This document shows positions 10,167 through 20,925 of a stretch of 64,000 nt of DNA, in pieces. Each line of letters begins with the position of its first letter. Positions within the stretch are counted from its first letter, which is position 1. A model generated the notes under the pieces. That model was not told where the DNA came from, did no database searches, and worked only from the letters and a program-made list of their open reading frames with translations. The translations under genes were made by a program, and so were the position numbers. Location: contig JAITDN010000003.1 of the NCBI GenBank assembly GCA_031282525.1, positions 62,001-126,000 of the forward strand, given 5' to 3'. Source of the DNA: Candidatus Endomicrobiellum basalitermitum. GTDB lineage: Bacteria > Elusimicrobiota > Endomicrobiia > Endomicrobiales > Endomicrobiaceae.

Positions 10167-11279
10167 ATGATGAAAAAAAGTACAATGATTTTATTATGGT
10201 TGGTAGTAGTGGTATTAACAACTACTATTAGTATGAGTAAAACTGTATTCGCATCAGATAATCTTACAGAAGAATTACAAACCAATATTTCTGCAAAGGG
10301 AACATTTATTTTGCAAGCGATGACTACTGAAAAATCCAACAACAGTTATAGCGGACTTTACAACACGTACACAACAAACTTAGAGATTTCAAAAGAACTT
10401 AAAGACAATGCTAAAATCACAGTAAATCTTAAAGGTGGCATGAGTAATTATACAATTGATAGGAACGATTTGGCATATACAGCTATAAACAAAAATGCTA
10501 ATTCAAAAGATTTGTACATTGAAGTTATATACCATCATGAATCATTTTTTTGCAATAGACTTAATATAGATCTTGGTAAATTTGGTATTAGTAAACATTT
10601 TGACAAAAATAGTTATGCAGATGATACATCTACTCAATTTTTAACAGGATCCTTTGTCTCCAATGGAACAATTGAAAGTCTTGGTGACAGGTTAGGTTTA
10701 AGAGCAAATTACGCACTTGATAGATTTGACATTGATTATGGTTATTTTAGTTCGATAAATAACACATTTGATAATAATGGATTTAATATTTTACAAATAA
10801 ATTATAAACCTTCTAAAAAAGAAAATTATAGAATTTATGGATGGATGGATAATAGAAAAAAAGATTTTATTTTAAAAGAAAACAAGCCTAAACAAAAATC
10901 AAAAACTTTTGGGATGGGCGTAAGTTTAGATCGTGAAATAAATAAACAAATTGCTATATTTGCTAGATTTGGATATAAAAATCCTTACATTCAAACAAAA
11001 TCACCATCGTTACTTTGGAGTGGTGGGACACAGATCAAGGGTTCACTATTGTCAAGAACAAACGATACAATAGGATTAGCAATAGGCCAAATATATGCAT
11101 CCAATTTTACTAAAAAATATAGTAACAAACACCCAGAGACACAAATAGAATTGTATTACAAACTTGTAATAAGTGATAATCTTGCCATTTCTCCAGTATT
11201 ACAATGTGCTGTACATCCTAAAGGTAAAACTAGAGAAAATCTATTTATTTACGGTATAAGAACTCATTTTAAATTTTAA
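10167..11279 (+). CDS. Putative OprB-like (carbohydrate-selective) outer-membrane porin
   Basis: 370 aa with signal peptide; amphipathic repeats; C-terminal GLAIGQIYASNF...PETQIELYYKLVISDNLAISPVLQ...FKF resembling OprB C-termini, ends in aromatic residue. Confidence 0.7.
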   Translation: MMKKSTMILLWLVVVVLTTTISMSKTVFASDNLTEELQTNISAKGTFILQAMTTEKSNNSYSGLYNTYTTNLEISKELKDNAKITVNLKGGMSNYTIDRNDLAYTAINKNANSKDLYIEVIYHHESFFCNRLNIDLGKFGISKHFDKNSYADDTSTQFLTGSFVSNGTIESLGDRLGLRANYALDRFDIDYGYFSSINNTFDNNGFNILQINYKPSKKENYRIYGWMDNRKKDFILKENKPKQKSKTFGMGVSLDREINKQIAIFARFGYKNPYIQTKSPSLLWSGGTQIKGSLLSRTNDTIGLAIGQIYASNFTKKYSNKHPETQIELYYKLVISDNLAISPVLQCAVHPKGKTRENLFIYGIRTHFKF

Positions 11280-11297
11280 TTAATCAATTTATCTGTT

Positions 11298-11334
11298 TAA
11301 TTACGCCTCTTCAAAAAAAGGAGAGGTGTAATTA
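11298..11334. terminator. Probable bidirectional terminator between convergent porin and pyrG genes
   Basis: TAATTACGCCTCTTC-AAAAAAA-GGAGAGGTGTAATTA: 15-bp stem with two wobble positions, A-rich loop. Confidence 0.75.
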
Positions 11335-11335
11335 T

Positions 11336-12922
11336 TTATAAATCTTCTTTTAAAGCAGCTCTAATAAAACCTTTGAAAAGGGGATGGGCTTTCATGGGCC
11401 TGGAAGCAAACTCAGGATGAAATTGTACACCTATAAAAAACGGATGATTCTTAATTTCAATAATTTCAGGAAGTACTCCTTTATGGTATGCACTGACTAA
11501 CAGTCCGACTCTTTCTAATACGTCTACAAACTCAGGATTCATTTCATATCTATGCCTATGTCTTTCTTCAATCTCTACATTTTTATATAAATTATATGCT
11601 ACAGTATTCTTTTTTATTTTAGATTTATAGTTTCCAAGTCTCATTGTTCCACCTCTATACTTGATTTTTTTTTGCTCATCAAGAATTCTTATAACAGGAT
11701 ATTTTGTATCTTTATCAAATTCAGTAGAATTTGCATCTTCGAGTTTCGCTAAATTTCTTGAAACTTCTATGACACCACACTGCATTCCTAAACATATACC
11801 GAGAAAAGGAATTTTATTTTCTCTAGCATAAGTTATTGAGTTTATTTTGCCTTCTATACCTCTGTTACCAAATCCACCTGGAACTAAAATAGCATTACAA
11901 TTTTTTAGTTTTTCAATTAAATTATTATCTTCAGAATCAAGATAATGTATATCAGCTTTTGCATTTAGCTCCGCTGCAGCGATATTCAAAGATTCGTCAA
12001 TAGATTTATAAGCATCTTTTAAGGTCACATATTTCCCTACAACAGCAATATTAACTTTCTTAGTAAATTCACTTAATAACCTTACCCTAATAAACCATTT
12101 TTTATCAAATCTTTTAATAGATTTCATATTAAGTTTATCCATTATTAGTGAATCAACATTCTGTTTATGTAAAGCTTCAGGAATAAAATAAATGTACGGG
12201 CTATCCAAAGCCTCAATCACACAATTTTCATCAACATTACAAAAGAGCGATATTTTTTTCTTCAACGAACCATTAAGTTTATGATCAGTTCTACATATTA
12301 TCATGTTTGGGGAAATGCCTGTTTCTCTCAATTTATTGACTGAATGTTGTGTAGGTTTGGTTTTCAATTCATTAGCTCCAGTAATGTATGGAACAAGAGT
12401 AACATGTATGCTGAAAATATCTTCTTTTCTATTTTCAAGCTGAAATTGTCTTGCAGCTTCTATAAAAGGAAGACCTTCAATATCTCCAATCGTTCCCCCA
12501 ATTTCAATTATAGAAATATCGAAATCATTCTTTAAAGCTCTAAAACGCTTTTTTATTTCATCTGTAATGTGAGGTATTACCTGAACAGTATCGCCAGTAT
12601 AGTCACCTCTCCTTTCTTTATTAATTACAGTTTGATATATATCACCTGCGGTATTTGTATTTGCTTTACTTGTATATATATCTAAAAATCTTTCGTAAGT
12701 TCCTAAATCTAAATCTGACTCTGTTCCATCTACAGTTACGAACACCTCACCATGCTGATAAGGATTCATAGTCCCTGGATCCACGTTTATATAAGGATCA
12801 AATTTTATCATAGTGACTTTAAAACCGTGAAGTTGTAAGAGTTTGCCAACACTAGCACCAGAAATACCTTTACCTAGCGAACTAACAACTCCTCCAGTAA
12901 TAAAAATATATTTTCCCATCAA
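11336..12922 (-). CDS. pyrG: CTP synthase
   Basis: 528 aa; KYIFITGGVVSSLGKGI, DPYINVDPGTMNPYQHGEVFVT, GFGNRGIEGK, LGICLGMQ. Confidence 0.98.
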   Translation of the reverse strand: MMGKYIFITGGVVSSLGKGISGASVGKLLQLHGFKVTMIKFDPYINVDPGTMNPYQHGEVFVTVDGTESDLDLGTYERFLDIYTSKANTNTAGDIYQTVINKERRGDYTGDTVQVIPHITDEIKKRFRALKNDFDISIIEIGGTIGDIEGLPFIEAARQFQLENRKEDIFSIHVTLVPYITGANELKTKPTQHSVNKLRETGISPNMIICRTDHKLNGSLKKKISLFCNVDENCVIEALDSPYIYFIPEALHKQNVDSLIMDKLNMKSIKRFDKKWFIRVRLLSEFTKKVNIAVVGKYVTLKDAYKSIDESLNIAAAELNAKADIHYLDSEDNNLIEKLKNCNAILVPGGFGNRGIEGKINSITYARENKIPFLGICLGMQCGVIEVSRNLAKLEDANSTEFDKDTKYPVIRILDEQKKIKYRGGTMRLGNYKSKIKKNTVAYNLYKNVEIEERHRHRYEMNPEFVDVLERVGLLVSAYHKGVLPEIIEIKNHPFFIGVQFHPEFASRPMKAHPLFKGFIRAALKEDL

Positions 12923-14307
12923 CTTTTCTTAGGTATATAATTTGAAATGTTCGTGAGATATTTTCCAGTAAAGCATGCCGTACAAAAATTATTGTCTTTT
13001 TCAGTATTTCTTTTATCATCGAAAGAGCAGGCTTTAATGAGATTTTCTAGAGTTAAGAAAGTTAAACTATCGATATCCAAATATTTTCTTATTTCTTCTA
13101 TCGAATTGTTTGCAGCTATCAAATTTTCCTTGCTTGGAGTGTCAATGCCGTAATAGCACGAATTAATTATAGGAGGACAAGATAGGGCAAAATGTATTTT
13201 TCTTGCACCTGCTTCCCTTAAAATATTTGCTAATCTTTTTGAAGTGGTCCCTCTTACTATTGAATCATCAATAAGTATTATCTCTTTCCCATTTATAACT
13301 TCTTTTATAGGACGAAGCTTAAATCTTGCGATTAAATCTCTTAAATTCTGCATTGGCTTTATAAATGATCTACCTACATAATAATTTCTTACAAGAGCGT
13401 TTTCAAAAGGTATATTTGAAATTCTTGAAAACCCAATTGCAGCACAATAACCTGTATCTGGGACAGGCATTACAATGTCAGCTTTTATGTTTTTCATTTG
13501 TAATGCAAGATATTCCCCCATCTTTATTCTAGCTTCTTTTACGGTATGCCCAAACATTACACTATCAGGTCGCGCGAAATAAACTTGCTCAAAAATACAA
13601 GTATTTTGTTTTTTAGGACTCTCATATATAAAAGACTTTTTTATTTCTCCATTTTCTATTACTATAATCTCACCAGGCTCTATATCTCTCACATATTTAC
13701 CACCTATAACTTCAATCGCAGGCGTCTCCGAAGATAGTATGTATGAGTTATCTATTTTCCCTAAAACTAAAGGCCTAAAACCATTTTTATCTCTTGCGCC
13801 TATAAGAGTTTTATCCCTAAGTATTACAAGTGAAAAAGCTCCATCGAGTTTACGCATTGAATTCGCAACTATATCTGCAAGTTCACCTTTAGACATTGCC
13901 ATAAGATGCAATAATATTTCTGTATCTGATGTGTGATTAAAAATTGCTCCTTTTTTTAAAAGTATTTCTTTAATTTCATGAAAATTCGTAATATTGCCAT
14001 TATGTGCTAGAGAAATATTCCCATGAATACAACTCATTTGAAAGGGTTGAGCATTTATCAAAGAACTTTTTGAAGAAGTTGTATAACGAACATGCCCTAT
14101 GGCAGCAGTTGCTGGGAGTTTTTTCAATAAAATTTCATCATTAAAAATTTTAGAGACAAGACCCATATATCTGAAAGTCTCCATCTTTTCCTTTCCGCTT
14201 AATGTAATACCAACAGATTCTTCTCCTCTATGTTGCAAAGTAAGAAGTCCAGCAGCAGTTAAAACTACAGCATCTTCATTGTTCTCAATACCAATTATTC
14301 CACACAT
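12919..14307 (-). CDS. purF: Amidophosphoribosyltransferase
   Basis: 462 aa; MCGIIGI N-terminus, LQHRGEESVGI, PRT motif IILIDDSIVRGTTSKRL. Confidence 0.97.
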   Translation of the reverse strand: MCGIIGIENNEDAVVLTAAGLLTLQHRGEESVGITLSGKEKMETFRYMGLVSKIFNDEILLKKLPATAAIGHVRYTTSSKSSLINAQPFQMSCIHGNISLAHNGNITNFHEIKEILLKKGAIFNHTSDTEILLHLMAMSKGELADIVANSMRKLDGAFSLVILRDKTLIGARDKNGFRPLVLGKIDNSYILSSETPAIEVIGGKYVRDIEPGEIIVIENGEIKKSFIYESPKKQNTCIFEQVYFARPDSVMFGHTVKEARIKMGEYLALQMKNIKADIVMPVPDTGYCAAIGFSRISNIPFENALVRNYYVGRSFIKPMQNLRDLIARFKLRPIKEVINGKEIILIDDSIVRGTTSKRLANILREAGARKIHFALSCPPIINSCYYGIDTPSKENLIAANNSIEEIRKYLDIDSLTFLTLENLIKACSFDDKRNTEKDNNFCTACFTGKYLTNISNYIPKKS

Positions 14308-14538
14308 AATTTATTGCCCTCTTTTATAAATAATTAATCATAAAACAATAAAAAGTTTCTTATAATCACAACTTTCATCATTATCATTTAATTCTTAAAT
14401 CAATTTTCAATTGACAGCAAGATGTAGTGTAGTATTGAATAGATCATTAAAATTTTAAGAAATGTTTTTTTTAAATATTCTATAGCTTTTCATATCCTCT
14501 ATTAATTATAAAAAATAAAGTTTATTTTTTAGAGAATC

Positions 14539-17500
14539 TTACAGGCTAATACAATTTTCAATATTTTGCAATTCCTCATATGAATCACAGGCTTTTAAAT
14601 AAGCAATAACTTTTTCAAGGTTTGTTAAAATAGAACACCCACACTTAACAGCTATTTTTCTTATTTCAGAATTGTTATGAAGTTCATCGACGCTTAAGTT
14701 TTTATTTATATTTATTACAAAATCAACTTTCCTTTCAATTATAATATCAATCGCACGAGGACCTCTATTCCAATGTACAATATTAGCCTCATAACCCTTA
14801 CTTCTCAGATATTTAGCAGATCCTTTAGTTGCATAAACTGGGACAGCAAGCTTATAAAGATTATCTACCACTTCCATAAATTTAACTTTATCTTTTTCTC
14901 TGCCTGCACTCAATAAAATTCCTTTTTTAGGTCTTTTTATTTGAGTTGATTCCATTGAAAGAAGGAAAGCGTGATTAAATTTTCCACCTAAGCACCCCAC
15001 TTCACCAGTAGATGCCATTTCTACACCAACAACTGGATCTGCTCCATCTAGTCTTTGAAAACTAAACATTGAAGCTTTAACACCAATGTGAGGTATCTCA
15101 CTTTCATCAACTAAAATCTTCTTTACCTTTTCATTATTCATAACCTTACATGCAAGTTCAGCAAGATTTATACCAGAAACTTTAGAGATAAACGGAAATG
15201 ATCTAGAAGCTCTTGCATTACATTCAATAACCTTAACATCATTATTCTTAGCTATAAATTGAATATTAAAAGGACCATTCAAACTAAGACTTTTGATTAT
15301 TTTCCTCACTATATCTCTTATGATATTTACAGTGTGTACATATATTTTTTGAGCTGGAAATACCATTGTGGCATCTCCACTATGCACACCAGCATTTTCA
15401 ATATGCTCACTTATTAGAGAAATAATGACCTCACCATCTTTAGCGATTCCATCACATTCTATTTCTTTTGCATCAAGAATAAATTTTGAAATAACAACCG
15501 GAAAATCAGTTGAAATATCTTTTGTAAGAGATAAATAGTAATCCAAACTCTCCTGATCATTTGCAACATTCATAAGAGTTCCAGAAAGAACAAAACTAGG
15601 ACGAATTAAAACAGGAAATCCAACTTTTTTTATAAACTTTTCTATATCTGCAAGGGAAATAGCAGAAATCCACTCTGGTTGATCTATGCTAAGTTCATCA
15701 AGCATAGCAGAAAATTTCTCCCTATCCTCAGCTTTATCAACACTTTTTTGACTATGTCCTAATATGTTTACTTTAGCCTCACTCAATGGTTGAATTAAAT
15801 TATTAGGATTTTGTCCACCCATACAAGCAATTACGCCTTTAGGGCCTTCAATATCCACGATATCCAAAACTCTCTCAAACGACAACTCCTCAAAATAAAG
15901 TCTGTCTGAAGCACTGTAATCCGTTGATACCGTTTCAGGATTGCAGTTAATTATAACACTATCGTTTTTTTTGTTTTTAAAATAACTACTAGTCATAACA
16001 GAACACCAGTCAAATTCTAAGCTACTACCTATACGATAGCTACCACTTCCCAAGGTTATAATACTCTTTTCATTTTTTTTTGTAGACACATCGCTATGCA
16101 TACCATCATACGTAAGGTATAAATAATTAGACTTTGTAGGATATTCTGATGAAGTTGTATCTATTTGTTTCACAACAGGCAAAATTCCTAATTTTTTTCT
16201 CAATTCCCTTATACCAAAAGACAGATTCCTTATTTCTTTTATTGTTAATTTTATTTTACTATTCAAGCATGCAGAAAGATATATTTTCGTAAGTTGAAAA
16301 TCTGAAAACCCCCTTGATTTTAAGCGCTGCAATTTATCTTTTGTAATCAATTTATAAGAATCATATACCTCCTGAACCGTAATATTATCTTTTTTAATTT
16401 TGGGCTTAAAAAAATCTAATAATTCTATTTCAACATTAGCAAGATATAAAATATGCGATAAAAACCAATAGTCTATTTTTGTTTTTTCATATACATACTC
16501 TAAAGTTTTCCCTTTCTTAAATATCTCATAAATTGCAAAAATCCTCAAATTTGTAGGTGATAAAAGTTCTTTCTCAAGAATTTCATCGGAGGCTTTTTTA
16601 AAAACATTTACGGTTATACCATCTTCGTTTTCATTAACCATTCTTAAGGCTTTTTGTAAAACTTCACAAAAATTTCTTCCTATAGCCATGACTTCACCTA
16701 CAGATTTCATTTGTGTCCCAAGATTTTTCGATACTTTAGTAAATTTATTCAAATCCCAACGAGGAACTTTTAAAGTAACATAATCAAGCGATGGTTCGTA
16801 AAATGCCGAAGTAGTTCCCGTGACAGGATTCTTAAGTTCTAGCAAATCAAATCCTATAACTATCTTCGCAGCTATATATGCAATTGGATATCCAGTAGCT
16901 TTGCTCGCCAAAGCACTTGAGCGTGACAGTCTAGCATTAATTTCAATAACATAAAAACTATAGTCTTTTGGATTTAAAGCATATTGTACATTACATTCAC
17001 CAACAATACACAAACTTTGCACAATTTTAATAGCTGTATCTCTTAACATATTATTTTCAATGTTGTTTATTGTTTGACAAGGAGCTATAACTATAGAATC
17101 ACCTGTATGTATTCCCATAGGGTCAAAATTTTCCATATTACATATTGTTATAGCATTACCTGTCTTATCACGCATAACCTCATACTCTATTTCCTTCCAA
17201 CCATGTAAAGATTTTTCAATTAAAACTTGAGGAGAACTCATAAGTGCAGCCTGTGTGAGTTTCTTTAATTCAGTAGCAGTTTTAGCGAGTCCACTGCCAA
17301 GTCCTCCAAGAGCAAACGCAGATCTTGTTACAACAGGATAACCAATTTCTTCTGCAGTTTTCAAAGCTTCATCTACAGTTGAAACAGCACGACTTTCCGC
17401 TATAGAAGCATTTATTGATTTCATCTTTTCTGCAAAAAGTTCTCTATCTTCAGATATCTCAAGAGCATCGACTTGAGTCCCTAAAACTTTTACATTATAT

Positions 17501-17850
17501 TTATCTAAAATTCCTTTTCTCGCCAGTTCTATAACACAATTCAAAGATGTTTGGCCACCGAAACTTGAAATAATTGCAACAGGTCTTTCAATTTTAATAA
17601 TTTTTTCCACCCAAAAAGGAGTAATGGGATACAAATAAACTTTTTTATTTAACCCTTTATTTGTTTGAACAGAAGCAATATTAGGATTTATAATAATAAC
17701 ATCTAGCCCCTCTTCTTCCAAAGCTTTTACTGCTTGAGAACCTGAATAATCAAATTCCCCAGCCTGGCCTATAGATAAAGCCCCTGAACCCAAAAGAACT
17801 ACTTTTTGTTTTCTTGCATCTTTTGGTAGCAAAAAATCTAAAATTGGCAT
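14539..17850 (-). CDS. carB: Carbamoyl-phosphate synthase large subunit
   Basis: 1103 aa; two ATP-grasp halves, LLGSGALSIGQAGEFDYSG, GSGSYRIGSSLEFDWC. Confidence 0.97.
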   Translation of the reverse strand: MPILDFLLPKDARKQKVVLLGSGALSIGQAGEFDYSGSQAVKALEEEGLDVIIINPNIASVQTNKGLNKKVYLYPITPFWVEKIIKIERPVAIISSFGGQTSLNCVIELARKGILDKYNVKVLGTQVDALEISEDRELFAEKMKSINASIAESRAVSTVDEALKTAEEIGYPVVTRSAFALGGLGSGLAKTATELKKLTQAALMSSPQVLIEKSLHGWKEIEYEVMRDKTGNAITICNMENFDPMGIHTGDSIVIAPCQTINNIENNMLRDTAIKIVQSLCIVGECNVQYALNPKDYSFYVIEINARLSRSSALASKATGYPIAYIAAKIVIGFDLLELKNPVTGTTSAFYEPSLDYVTLKVPRWDLNKFTKVSKNLGTQMKSVGEVMAIGRNFCEVLQKALRMVNENEDGITVNVFKKASDEILEKELLSPTNLRIFAIYEIFKKGKTLEYVYEKTKIDYWFLSHILYLANVEIELLDFFKPKIKKDNITVQEVYDSYKLITKDKLQRLKSRGFSDFQLTKIYLSACLNSKIKLTIKEIRNLSFGIRELRKKLGILPVVKQIDTTSSEYPTKSNYLYLTYDGMHSDVSTKKNEKSIITLGSGSYRIGSSLEFDWCSVMTSSYFKNKKNDSVIINCNPETVSTDYSASDRLYFEELSFERVLDIVDIEGPKGVIACMGGQNPNNLIQPLSEAKVNILGHSQKSVDKAEDREKFSAMLDELSIDQPEWISAISLADIEKFIKKVGFPVLIRPSFVLSGTLMNVANDQESLDYYLSLTKDISTDFPVVISKFILDAKEIECDGIAKDGEVIISLISEHIENAGVHSGDATMVFPAQKIYVHTVNIIRDIVRKIIKSLSLNGPFNIQFIAKNNDVKVIECNARASRSFPFISKVSGINLAELACKVMNNEKVKKILVDESEIPHIGVKASMFSFQRLDGADPVVGVEMASTGEVGCLGGKFNHAFLLSMESTQIKRPKKGILLSAGREKDKVKFMEVVDNLYKLAVPVYATKGSAKYLRSKGYEANIVHWNRGPRAIDIIIERKVDFVININKNLSVDELHNNSEIRKIAVKCGCSILTNLEKVIAYLKACDSYEELQNIENCISL

Positions 17851-17922
17851 ATTTTTTCTCTTTAATACTTATTTAACTTAACTTTTTAATCATAAATAAT
17901 TTACTCATACGTTTAACATTAA

Positions 17923-19299
17923 TTATTTAGGCTTTTCCTCTTTAATAAAAAATTTATAAATACAATAAAGTAAAATTAACCAAATAGGTCCTACTATAAA
18001 AGTTGTACGTGTTTCACTTTTAACAGCAAGCATACACGCTATAAGCACTAAAACGGCAAGAAGTATATAATTTGAGTAGGGATAAAACAGCATTGGATAC
18101 TTTAATTTTGAGATATCATCTGCACTTTTATTACGCCTTGAATATATTTGTATTACCATTATAGCACCCCATATAAAAAGCCCAAGAAAACTTGAGATGC
18201 TAACTAACATCATAAATACACCTGCTGGGACAACAACATTTAATATCACTCCTATTAAACAAAAAATAAATGAAACAATAACAGCATTTGATGGTATTTT
18301 ATTTGAGTTAATCTTAGACAAAAATTGTGGTGCTTGTTTTTGCAAAGATAAATTATAAAGCACTCTACCATTACTAAACATTCCACTATTAGCTGTTGAA
18401 AGTGAAGCTGTAATTATTACAAAATTTATTATTGTCGCAGCCTGTTTTATGCCTAATCCAGAAAATGTTAAGACAAACGGACTTCTTCCAACTCCCCCCC
18501 CCTGCGCAATCTCGGGCCATGGATATACACACATAATCACAAAAAGTGTACCAATATAGAGAGATAATATTATTAACAAAACTCTATTAATTACAGAAGG
18601 AATAGTTTTTTCAGGATTCTTTGTTTCTCCAGCAGTTATACCTATAAATTCAACACCTATAAAAGCAAATGTTACCATAGTCAAAGCGAAAAAGACTCCT
18701 TTAAATCCATTGGCAAAAAAACCATACTTGAACAAATTACATATTCCTGGCGTATGATCACCACTTTTTAAACCTAAAAATAAAATTATTGTACCCAGCA
18801 ATATTACAAGTACAATTGTTATAACTTTGATAATTGACGACCAAAACGCAATTTCACCAAAATTCTTTACATTTAAAAGATTAGATACGCTTATACAGAC
18901 TAGCGCAACAAGAGCAGGTATCCATCTAGGAAGTTCAGGCCACCAGAAATTACAATATATTCCAATTGCTGTAACCTGCACCATACAACTTACAGTCCAT
19001 AAAAGCCAGAATGTCCAACCTACAATAAATCCTGCACATGGGCTTATAAATTTATGAGCATAAGCACTAAAAGAACCCGATATAGGATACTCAACCGCAA
19101 TTTCCCCTAAAGCACGCATAACGAAATAAGTAAAAAGACCACCTAAAAGATACGATAATAATAGTGACGGTCCTGCAGTAGCAATGGCATCTCCTGAAGC
19201 AAGAAACAAGCCAACACCAATAGCTCCACCTATTGCTATAAGTTGAACATGTCTCTTATTCAAACTTCTTTGTAAACTTTTTTCATTAGATTGCGTCAT
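17923..19299 (-). CDS. Amino acid permease, APC superfamily (LysP/AnsP/RocE-like)
   Basis: 458 aa; LNKRHVQLIAIGGAIGVGLFLASGDAIATAGPSLLLSYLLGG, FIGVEFIGITAGETKNPEKTIP. Confidence 0.9.
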   Translation of the reverse strand: MTQSNEKSLQRSLNKRHVQLIAIGGAIGVGLFLASGDAIATAGPSLLLSYLLGGLFTYFVMRALGEIAVEYPISGSFSAYAHKFISPCAGFIVGWTFWLLWTVSCMVQVTAIGIYCNFWWPELPRWIPALVALVCISVSNLLNVKNFGEIAFWSSIIKVITIVLVILLGTIILFLGLKSGDHTPGICNLFKYGFFANGFKGVFFALTMVTFAFIGVEFIGITAGETKNPEKTIPSVINRVLLIILSLYIGTLFVIMCVYPWPEIAQGGGVGRSPFVLTFSGLGIKQAATIINFVIITASLSTANSGMFSNGRVLYNLSLQKQAPQFLSKINSNKIPSNAVIVSFIFCLIGVILNVVVPAGVFMMLVSISSFLGLFIWGAIMVIQIYSRRNKSADDISKLKYPMLFYPYSNYILLAVLVLIACMLAVKSETRTTFIVGPIWLILLYCIYKFFIKEEKPK

Positions 19300-19407
19300 C
19301 TTATTCTCCTAAATTTTCAGATTTATAATTTACTGGGTAACACTTATTTATATCACTTCTTCAAATAACTAAAATCAAAAATAAAAAAATCTCAAATTCA
19401 AAGATAA

Positions 19408-20571
19408 CTATAATAAATCAACAAATTTATCCATTATCCAAGATGTATCATTAGGACCACTTGAAGCTTCTGGATGAAATTGTACTGACATAAATGGTTT
19501 TGTTTTATGTCTTATTCCCTCTACAGAGTTATCATTTGCGTTTTCAAACCACAATTCCCAACCCGATTGTATAGAGTTTTTTTCAACTGCATATCTGTGA
19601 TTTTGACTAGTCATATATGCATTTTTTTTAGGAATTGAAAAAACCGGTTGATTATGACTTCTATGTCCATGATTAAGTCTTTTAGTTCTCGCTCCGGACG
19701 CTAAGGATAACAACTGATGACCTAAACATATTCCTAAAATAGGTTTGTCTGAAACTAAAATATATCTTTTTATTCTATCAACTAAATCATCAGTATTTTT
19801 AGGATCTCCTGGACCATTACTTATGAGCCAACCATCACATTGTACATTAGAAAAATTACTATCCCAAGGTAGAACTTCAATTTCACAATTTCTTTCTACG
19901 AGCATTCTCATAATATTCCATTTTGCACCACAATCTATAACAGCGACTCTTTTTAACCCCTTACCTATAATCACTTTTTCCTTGGTTGATACAGAAGGCA
20001 TCAAATTATATTTTGATGGATCAACATATTCGCTACTTTTAAAATTTTTTAAAAATTCAAATTTACTTTTATTTTGTGGCTTTGCATCTTCAGATACAAT
20101 TTTCCCAAAAAGATTTCCAGCCTCTCTTATTATTTGTACTAAATATCTCGTATCAATACCTGCAATTCCTGGTACATCCTGATCTTTCATCCAATTTTCA
20201 AGAGAAATTCCCCCATCGTGATGATGACAACCATCATAGATATCAGAAACTATAATCCCTTGGGTTTTTATTGATGAACTTTCGTGTCCCTTAGACATAA
20301 AAAAATCTTTATTTTGAGCGGAAGGAATACCATAATTACCAATAAGACAGAAACTGAAAACAAGTATTTGACCCAAATATGAGGGATCTGTCATAGCTTC
20401 GCTATATCCTAACATCCCTGTATTAAAAACCATCTCACCACTTACGTTTACATTTGCTCCAATAGAGCTACCTTCAAACTTCATTCCATTTGAAAGTTCA
20501 AGATATGCTTTTTTATATTCTTTAGCTAAAATTCTCTTTTTTGTATCCATTTCACATTCCTTTCCCATCAT
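19408..20571 (-). CDS. carA: Carbamoyl-phosphate synthase small subunit
   Basis: 387 aa; LSNGMKFEGSSIG, VFNTGMLGYSEAMTDPSYLGQIL, LGICLGHQLL, MSVQFHPEASSGPNDT. Confidence 0.97.
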   Translation of the reverse strand: MMGKECEMDTKKRILAKEYKKAYLELSNGMKFEGSSIGANVNVSGEMVFNTGMLGYSEAMTDPSYLGQILVFSFCLIGNYGIPSAQNKDFFMSKGHESSSIKTQGIIVSDIYDGCHHHDGGISLENWMKDQDVPGIAGIDTRYLVQIIREAGNLFGKIVSEDAKPQNKSKFEFLKNFKSSEYVDPSKYNLMPSVSTKEKVIIGKGLKRVAVIDCGAKWNIMRMLVERNCEIEVLPWDSNFSNVQCDGWLISNGPGDPKNTDDLVDRIKRYILVSDKPILGICLGHQLLSLASGARTKRLNHGHRSHNQPVFSIPKKNAYMTSQNHRYAVEKNSIQSGWELWFENANDNSVEGIRHKTKPFMSVQFHPEASSGPNDTSWIMDKFVDLL

Positions 20572-20925
20572 TGTACCAATCTACAAAACCACAAATTATA
20601 CATATAAATTTCAGCTATACATGTAAACATATATGTTTATTTAAAATCTTTACACCTTCACCTTTACTTGTAAATAACTTTAAAACAAAAAAACGCCCTA
20701 AATACTTAACAAATATTGTACAATTATTTAAATTTTTTACAAAAGAATTTTTGAAATATAAGCATATTGTTTTTTCACTTTATATTTTAATTGTCGCAAT
20801 TGCCATATACATACACAACAAATCTAAAATTTACAATTAACAATCTATATATTATCTTTACTAAGTTGTTAAAAATTTAAAGCTAAAATAATTAGAATTT
20901 ATTAAAAAATCTAGCAATTTTGTTC

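Noticed and set aside
10037-10342. 101-aa minus-strand ORF overlapping the porin 5' end
   Set aside because: Low-complexity hydrophobic translation antisense to the porin signal peptide; no independent support.
20541-20840. 99-aa plus-strand ORF upstream of carA
   Set aside because: Starts antisense to carA and runs into AT-rich intergenic DNA; composition is Lys/Phe/Ile-rich as expected by chance.
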